Part shown: piece after piece, positions 27,465 to 32,642 of the stretch | Numbering within the stretch: the stretch's first letter is position 1 | Layout of the letters: each line of letters starts with the position of its first letter | Source of the DNA: Marmoricola sp. | Lineage (GTDB): Bacteria > Actinomycetota > Actinomycetes > Propionibacteriales > Nocardioidaceae | Assembly: GCF_025965215.1 (NCBI RefSeq) | Contig: NZ_JAOPXI010000135.1 | Coordinates: 1-32,642, forward strand | Direction: 5' to 3' | Length of the DNA stretch: 32,642 nt | The notes under the pieces: generated by a model | Database searches by the model: none | Seen by the model: the letters and a program-made list of their open reading frames with translations, nothing else | What the model was told of the DNA's origin: nothing | Position numbers and translations under genes: made by a program

Positions 27465-28508
27465 GTGGAGACGCAGGCGGCCGAGCCGGCCCCGTACGAC
27501 GGCCAGGACTGGGTCCCGCTCTATCTCGTGTCGCTGATGCTCGTGGTCCTGCTGCTCGTCATCGGGGCGATCGCTCACGCCGGGACGACTTCGAGGACGG
27601 TTCCCGTGCGGTCGCACCACCGACCTCCGGCGCCTGCGACCAGCGGACCGCTGTCGGTCACTCCCCCCACGGCGTCGGCGACTCCGGAGGCACCTCCGGG
27701 CGCGCCCCTGCCGGTCTACGCCGATGACCTCCCCGGCCGGGTGACCCGCATCTTCGGCGCGGGCCGGATGCTGGTGGCCTACTACGGCACGGCAGGCACG
27801 GGGTCTCTCGGCGTGTTGGGGGACGCGTCGCCGGACGCGATCATGCCGCGCCTCGACCGGGCGGCGCACGCCTTCGCGGTCGGCGGACGCACGGTCCAGC
27901 CTGTCTTCGAGCTGATCGTGACGGTGGCCCACCGTGGCGCCACCCGGACCGGCGACTACAGCGCGGACATCGACCACGCGCTGGTCCGCAGCTACATCGA
28001 GGCCGCCCACCGGCACGGAGCACTCGTGGTCCTGGACCTCCAGCCCGGCCGGGCGAGCTTTCCCGTCGTCGCCCGGCGCTGGGCCTGGGCCCTGGCCGAT
28101 CCCTGGGTGGGTCTGGCACTGGACCCGGAGTGGCGGCTGGGTCCTCACGGCATCCCCGGTCGCCGGATCGGATCCGTGGGCGCCGCGGAGATCAACGAGA
28201 CCTCCCGCTGGCTCGACGACTTCACCGCAAGCCACGACCTGCCGCAGAAGGTCTTACTGCTGCACCAGTTCCGCACGGACATGATCCGCGACATCGGGCG
28301 CGTCCTGCCCCGGGCGCACCTGGCGATGGTCCAGCACGTGGACGGCTTCGGGCCGCCGCGCACCAAGCTGGCGACCTTCCACGCCGTGGTCCGTCCCCGG
28401 CAGTTCGTGCTCGGCTTCAAGCTCTTCTACCGCCAGGACGTGCCGCGGATGCGGCCCGCGCAGGTCTTCCGGATCCGTCCGCGGATCCAGTTCGTGAGCT
28501 TCCAGTGA
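27465..28508 (+). CDS. Membrane-anchored protein of unknown function, possible glycosidase-like barrel
   Basis: I place the start at GTG 27465 (347 residues). From here on nearly every third codon base is G or C, while codons between the in-frame ATG 27375 and 27465 include att, ctt, cct, gct, cca, caa, gtt, aat and gga. A single helix (about 18-38) follows a short cytoplasmic N-terminus, then a Pro/Ser/Thr linker (41-82) and an extracytoplasmic domain (83-347). That domain has alternating strands and helices: MLVAYYG, QPVFELIVTV, GALVVLDLQPG, WVGLALDPEW, KVLLLHQF, HLAMVQHVDGFG, FVLGFKLFYRQD and RPRIQFVSFQ. This looks like a TIM-barrel related to glycoside hydrolases, with Asp/Glu at several strand ends. 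No family is assigned. The stop overlaps the GNAT gene start by 4 bases. Confidence 0.8.
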   Translation: METQAAEPAPYDGQDWVPLYLVSLMLVVLLLVIGAIAHAGTTSRTVPVRSHHRPPAPATSGPLSVTPPTASATPEAPPGAPLPVYADDLPGRVTRIFGAGRMLVAYYGTAGTGSLGVLGDASPDAIMPRLDRAAHAFAVGGRTVQPVFELIVTVAHRGATRTGDYSADIDHALVRSYIEAAHRHGALVVLDLQPGRASFPVVARRWAWALADPWVGLALDPEWRLGPHGIPGRRIGSVGAAEINETSRWLDDFTASHDLPQKVLLLHQFRTDMIRDIGRVLPRAHLAMVQHVDGFGPPRTKLATFHAVVRPRQFVLGFKLFYRQDVPRMRPAQVFRIRPRIQFVSFQ

Positions 28509-29197
28509 GCCGGGTCAACGAGTTCGGGCAGCCGATCGGGGACGCTGTCGAGTGGTCCATGCGCGCGCAGGTGGCACCGGTGACGCTGGTCGGCCAGTGG
28601 TGCCGCGTCGAGCCCTGGTCGCACGAGCACCTCGATGCCCTGTACGAGGCGGCCGTTCGCCGTTCACCGGCGAGCCTGTGGACCTACCTGGCCACCCCGC
28701 CGCTGGATCGTCGCGAGGGCCTGGGCGAGTGGCTCGACGGCCTGGCCGACGATCCGGCGGCGGTGCCGCTGGTGATCTGCCGTCCGGACGGGCGTGCGGT
28801 CGGGACGGCGTCGTACCTGCGTCTGGACCACACGAACGGATCGGTCGAGGTCGGTGCGATCGCGTACGCCGCCGAGCTCCAGCGGACCACGGCCGCGACC
28901 GAGGCGATGTACCTGATGGCCCGGCACGTCTTCGACGATCTCGGGTATCGCCGCTACGAGTGGAAGTGCGACTCGCTGAACGCGCCCTCGCGACGTGCCG
29001 CCGAGCGGCTCGGCTTCCGCTACGAAGGCAGGTTCCGCAACGCCGTGGTCTACAAGGGCCGCAACCGCGACACCGACTGGTACTCGATCACCGATGCGGA
29101 GTGGCCGGCGATCCGGTCGGCGATCGAGGCCTGGCTCACCCCCTCGAACCAACCCGGGGGAGTCCAGCAGCACCGGCTCACCTTGCCCGTCGACTGA
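28505..29197 (+). CDS. GNAT-family N-acetyltransferase (RimJ/RimL type)
   Basis: The 230-residue protein matches the acetyl-CoA-dependent RimJ/RimL branch of the GNAT family. After VTLVGQWCRVEPWSHEHLDALYEA comes the core beta strand GRAVGTASYLRLDHTNGSVEVGAIAYA. LQRTTAATEAMYLMARHVFDDLGYRRYEWKCD then occupies the acetyl-CoA-binding position, and NAPSRRAAERLGFRYEGRFRNAVVYKGRNRDTDWYSI is the diagnostic C-terminal block. It may acetylate a protein N-terminus, a small amine or an antibiotic; the substrate is not indicated. GTG 28505 overlaps the preceding stop (GTGA), implying coupled translation with the membrane-anchored protein. Confidence 0.9.
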   Translation: MSRVNEFGQPIGDAVEWSMRAQVAPVTLVGQWCRVEPWSHEHLDALYEAAVRRSPASLWTYLATPPLDRREGLGEWLDGLADDPAAVPLVICRPDGRAVGTASYLRLDHTNGSVEVGAIAYAAELQRTTAATEAMYLMARHVFDDLGYRRYEWKCDSLNAPSRRAAERLGFRYEGRFRNAVVYKGRNRDTDWYSITDAEWPAIRSAIEAWLTPSNQPGGVQQHRLTLPVD

Positions 29198-29217
29198 CCC
29201 AACTAGCGAGATGGGTG

Positions 29218-29232
29218 TCCCAGATCGTGGGA
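29218..29232. promoter_or_regulatory. Inverted repeat upstream of the ilvB promoter
   Basis: TCCCAGATCGTGGGA has perfect 5-base arms around a 5-base spacer. It ends 16 bases upstream of the predicted -35 of the ilv leader transcript, a usual place for an activator or repressor site. The regulator is unknown. Confidence 0.45.
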
Positions 29233-29248
29233 TGGCTGGCATAGTGAG

Positions 29249-29278
29249 TTGAGTGCCCGGCGGCACGAGGGGCACTAT
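29249..29278 (+). promoter_or_regulatory. Promoter of the ilvB leader transcript
   Basis: TTGAGT (29249-29254) and CACTAT (29273-29278) are separated by 18 bases. The -10 is followed by 6 bases and the leader-peptide ATG at 29285, so the transcript should begin on the leader start codon. Confidence 0.6.
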
Positions 29279-29284
29279 GTGTCC

Positions 29285-29326
29285 ATGCGTTTTGAGATTC
29301 TTGTACGCACGCGACGCGTGAGCTGA
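29285..29326 (+). CDS. Branched-chain amino acid leader peptide
   Basis: A 13-codon frame encodes MRFEILVRTRRVS, with Ile, Leu and Val codons in a row (ATT CTT GTA, 29297-29305), the three end products of the pathway. Low charged tRNA for any of them would stall the ribosome there. It is followed by alternative RNA hairpins and a T-run before ilvB, the layout of ilv attenuators described in other actinobacteria. No Shine-Dalgarno is needed if the mRNA is leaderless. Confidence 0.85.
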   Translation: MRFEILVRTRRVS

Positions 29327-29406
29327 GGCCATCACCTCGAAGCTCCCGCGTCGACCCCTCGCTGCCATTCATGGCCGGGGGGTTTTTTGATGCAGGAACC
29401 CCGGCC
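29314..29406 (+). terminator. ilvB transcription attenuator
   Basis: Three alternative pairings are visible. Stem 1:2 uses ACGCG/CGCGT (29314-29318 with 29347-29351), GAGCT/AGCTC and AGG/CCT. The terminator pairs the C-rich 29354-29366 segment with GGCCGGGGGG (29373-29382) and runs into six Ts (29383-29388). The antiterminator candidate is GGCCAT (29327-29332) with ATGGCC (29371-29376), which would disrupt the terminator's 3' arm; a ribosome stalled on Ile-Leu-Val could favour it by blocking stem 1:2. A further CCCCGGCC (29399-29406) can also pair with GGCCGGGG. No other gene is seen in 29198-29441. Confidence 0.78.
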
Positions 29407-29441
29407 AGCAGACGACGAAGACCAGACGAGATGAGTAGGCG

Positions 29442-31214
29442 ATGACCGAGCAGGGCGGCAACAGGAGCGGGACCCAGGTCACCGGTGCCCAGAGCCTGAT
29501 CATGTCCCTCGAGAGCGCGGGTGCCGAGAACATCTTCGGCATCCCCGGCGGCGCCATCCTCCCGGCGTACGACCCGCTCTACGACTCGAAGATCCGGCAC
29601 ATCCTCGTACGCCACGAACAGGGTGCCGGCCACGCTGCCCAGGGATACGCCGCTGCCACCGGCAAGGTCGGTGTCTGCATGGCGACCAGCGGTCCAGGTG
29701 CCACCAACCTGGTCACCCCGATCGCCGACGCGTACATGGACTCGGTCCCGATGGTCGCCGTCACCGGTCAGGTCCCGGCGGCCGCGATCGGTACCGATGC
29801 CTTCCAGGAAGCCGACATCCGCGGCATCACGATGCCGATCACCAAACACAACTTCCTGGTCACCGACCCCGCGGAGATCCCGCGGACGGTCGCCGAGGCG
29901 TTCTACCTGGCTTCGACCGGACGTCCCGGTCCGGTGCTGGTCGATGTCGCGAAGTCGGCGTTGACGGCGATGACCGACTTCGTCTGGCCGAGCGAGATCA
30001 ATCTTCCCGGCTACCGGCCGGTGACGCGTCCGCACGCCAAGCAGATCCGCGAGGCCACCAAGCTCATCCTGGAGTCGCGTCGCCCGGTCCTGTACGTCGG
30101 CGGTGGCGTGATCCGGGCGCGAGCGTCCAAGGAGCTCCGCGTGCTCGCCGAGATGACCGGCATGCCGGTGGTCACCACGCTGATGGCGCGTGGTGCGTTC
30201 CCCGACAGCCATCCGCAGCACCTCGGCATGCCCGGCATGCACGGCACCGTGGCCGCGGTGGCGGGGTTGCAGAAGAGCGACCTGATCATCAGCCTGGGCG
30301 CGCGCTTCGACGACCGCGTCACCGGCAACCTCGATTCGTTCGCGCCGGGGGCCCGGGTCATCCACGCCGACATCGATCCCGCCGAGATCGGCAAGAACCG
30401 GTTCGTGGACGTCCCGATCGTGGGCGACTGCCGCGAGGTGCTGGCCGATCTGGTCGTCTCGCTCCAGAGCGAGCAGGACGCCGGCAACACCGGAGACTTC
30501 GAGGGCTGGGTGAAGTTCTTGGCCGGGGTCAAGGAGCGCTACCCGCTCGGGTACGACACGCCGGCCGAGGGCCTCGCGCCGCAGTACGTGATCCAGCGCC
30601 TCGGCGCGATCAGCGGTCCCGAGTCGATCTACTGCGCCGGCGTCGGGCAGCACCAGATGTGGGCCACCCACTACGTCGGGTTCGAGAACCCGAACACCTG
30701 GATCAACTCGGGCGGCCTGGGCACGATGGGGTTCGCCGTCCCGGCAGCGATGGGCGCCAAGGTGGGCTGCCCGGACACCACCGTGTGGGCGATCGACGGC
30801 GACGGCTGCTTCCAGATGACCAACCAGGAGCTGGCCACCTGCACGATCGAGGGCATCCCGATCAAGGTCGCGATCATCAACAACGAGTCGCTCGGCATGG
30901 TGCGGCAGTGGCAGACGCTGTTCTACGAGAGCCGGTACTCCAACACGGACCTGCACACCGGCCCGGCACGACGGATCCCGGACTTCGTCAAGCTCGCCGA
31001 CGCCTACGGCGCCGTCGGGCTGTCCTGCGACAACGCCGCTGACGTCGACGCGACGATCAAGAAGGCGATGGAGATCGACGACGTACCGGTGGTCGTCGAC
31101 TTCCGGGTGCACCGCGATGCCATGGTCTGGCCGATGGTCGCTGCGGGCACCTCGAACGACGACATCAAGTTCGCCCGCGACCTGGCCCCCGAATTCGACG
31201 AGGACGACCTCTGA
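29442..31214 (+). CDS. ilvB: Acetolactate synthase large subunit
   Basis: IlvB condenses pyruvate with pyruvate or 2-ketobutyrate, using ThDP, FAD and Mg2+, in the first common step of valine/leucine and isoleucine synthesis. The 590-residue protein shows the pyrimidine-activating Glu59 ([14 protein letters not shown]). [12 protein letters not shown] in the central FAD region and the ThDP/Mg motif [15 protein letters not shown] (from about residue 453) ending in IINN also fit. ATG 29442 is preceded only by a weak AGTAGG; a four-codon frame (ATG AGT AGG CGA TGA, from 29431) ends overlapping this start and might couple its translation. ilvN follows with a 1-base overlap. Expression is predicted to be controlled by the upstream attenuator. 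Confidence 0.97.
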   Translation: MTEQGGNRSGTQVTGAQSLIMSLESAGAENIFGIPGGAILPAYDPLYDSKIRHILVRHEQGAGHAAQGYAAATGKVGVCMATSGPGATNLVTPIADAYMDSVPMVAVTGQVPAAAIGTDAFQEADIRGITMPITKHNFLVTDPAEIPRTVAEAFYLASTGRPGPVLVDVAKSALTAMTDFVWPSEINLPGYRPVTRPHAKQIREATKLILESRRPVLYVGGGVIRARASKELRVLAEMTGMPVVTTLMARGAFPDSHPQHLGMPGMHGTVAAVAGLQKSDLIISLGARFDDRVTGNLDSFAPGARVIHADIDPAEIGKNRFVDVPIVGDCREVLADLVVSLQSEQDAGNTGDFEGWVKFLAGVKERYPLGYDTPAEGLAPQYVIQRLGAISGPESIYCAGVGQHQMWATHYVGFENPNTWINSGGLGTMGFAVPAAMGAKVGCPDTTVWAIDGDGCFQMTNQELATCTIEGIPIKVAIINNESLGMVRQWQTLFYESRYSNTDLHTGPARRIPDFVKLADAYGAVGLSCDNAADVDATIKKAMEIDDVPVVVDFRVHRDAMVWPMVAAGTSNDDIKFARDLAPEFDEDDL

Positions 31215-31759
31215 TGTCCATCCACACGTTGTCCGTGCTCGTCGAGAACAAGCCCGGTGTGCTCGCGCGCATCGCCGGCCTGTTCAGCCGCCGCGGGTTC
31301 AACATCGACTCCCTCGCCGTCGGTCCGACCGAGCACCCGGACATCTCCCGGATGACCATCGTGGTCAACGTCGAGGAGATCGCGCTGGAGCAGGTCACCA
31401 AGCAGCTCAACAAGCTCATCGAGGTCATCAAGATCGTCGAGCTCGACGGCCGCGAGGCCATCGAGCGCGAGCTGCTGCTGGTCAAGGTCAAGGCCGATGT
31501 CGAGACCCGCTCGCAGGTCCTGGACGTCGTCCAGCTCTTCAAGGCGCGCGTGGTCGACGTGGCCACCGACGCGATCACCCTCGAGGTCACGGGCAACTCC
31601 GCCAAGCTCGCCGACTTCCTGCGGGTGCTCGAGCCGTTCGGCATCCGCGAGCTGGTCCAGTCCGGCCTGGTGGCTATCGGCCGCGGGCCCCGTTCGATCA
31701 GCGAGCGCACCTTGCGCCCCGTCCCGGTACCCGTGCCGAACGCGAAGGTCATCGCCTGA
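31214..31759 (+). CDS. ilvN: Acetolactate synthase small (regulatory) subunit
   Basis: IlvN activates IlvB and confers valine feedback inhibition. The 181-residue protein has the N-terminal ACT domain (HTLSVLVENKPGVLARIAGLFSRRGFNIDSLAVG, residues 3-36, containing the ligand-contact region) and the C-terminal ACT-like domain with LLLVKVKAD and the FGIRELVQSGLVAIGRG block. Length is in the usual range with a slightly long tail. The ATG overlaps the last base of the ilvB stop (TGATG), so the two subunits are translationally coupled. Confidence 0.96.
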   Translation: MSIHTLSVLVENKPGVLARIAGLFSRRGFNIDSLAVGPTEHPDISRMTIVVNVEEIALEQVTKQLNKLIEVIKIVELDGREAIERELLLVKVKADVETRSQVLDVVQLFKARVVDVATDAITLEVTGNSAKLADFLRVLEPFGIRELVQSGLVAIGRGPRSISERTLRPVPVPVPNAKVIA

Positions 31760-31801
31760 CATCATCGGTGGTTGCACTCGCGGCCGCCGAACCCGGACTG
31801 A

Positions 31802-32642
<841 letters not shown>

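Overview
The window is high-GC DNA with dense, often overlapping genes and several start codons preceded at a fixed distance by TAnnnT hexamers. It carries a gatCAB cluster, a short-form ligA and an ilvD...ilvB-ilvN-ilvC cluster. This points to an actinobacterium, most likely of the Nocardioidaceae type; the genus is an inference from gene content and was not tested by alignment. No rRNA, tRNA, insertion sequence, prophage or CRISPR array was seen.

Layout. (1) 1-6652: two consecutive secreted proteins built from Ig-like repeats (7 and 8 copies), the first cut by the left edge, closed by a perfect 22-bp hairpin. (2) 6715-8119, minus: a Pro/Ser/Thr-tailed membrane protein and a small alpha/beta hydrolase. 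(3) 8231-10336: ligA, whose 3' end overlaps the convergent gene. (4) 10216-14626, minus: a two-gene cyclic-di-GMP exopolysaccharide operon, made of a BcsA-like glycosyltransferase with a C-terminal PilZ domain and a membrane GGDEF-EAL protein, with a DosR/DevR-like palindrome upstream. (5) 14722-16336: a DinB-like protein and a divergent NAD-dependent epimerase/reductase. (6) 16414-19744: gatC-gatA-gatB with 4-base overlaps. (7) 19745-21591: a cobalamin riboswitch in front of one secreted protein with an alpha/alpha-toroid domain plus Ig-like domains, a candidate extracellular vitamin B12-binding protein. (8) 21636-22876, minus: an alpha/beta hydrolase and a 72-residue small protein. (9) 23075-24760: ilvD. 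(10) 24761-25747: a lower-GC stretch with two decayed, formerly coupled small genes. (11) 25748-29197: a secreted alpha/beta hydrolase, and divergent from it a membrane-anchored protein of unknown function overlapping a GNAT acetyltransferase. (12) 29218-32642: ilvB-ilvN-ilvC behind a transcription attenuator whose leader peptide carries Ile-Leu-Val in a row; ilvC is cut by the right edge.

How the genes work together. IlvBN, IlvC and IlvD give three consecutive enzymes of branched-chain amino acid synthesis, and the leader senses charged Ile/Leu/Val tRNA. GatCAB makes Gln-tRNA(Gln) and/or Asn-tRNA(Asn) by transamidation. The GGDEF-EAL protein probably makes or removes the cyclic-di-GMP that the PilZ domain of its partner synthase would bind. 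The most novel candidates are the B12-riboswitch-controlled toroid protein and the PilZ-synthase/GGDEF-EAL pair with its DosR-like box.
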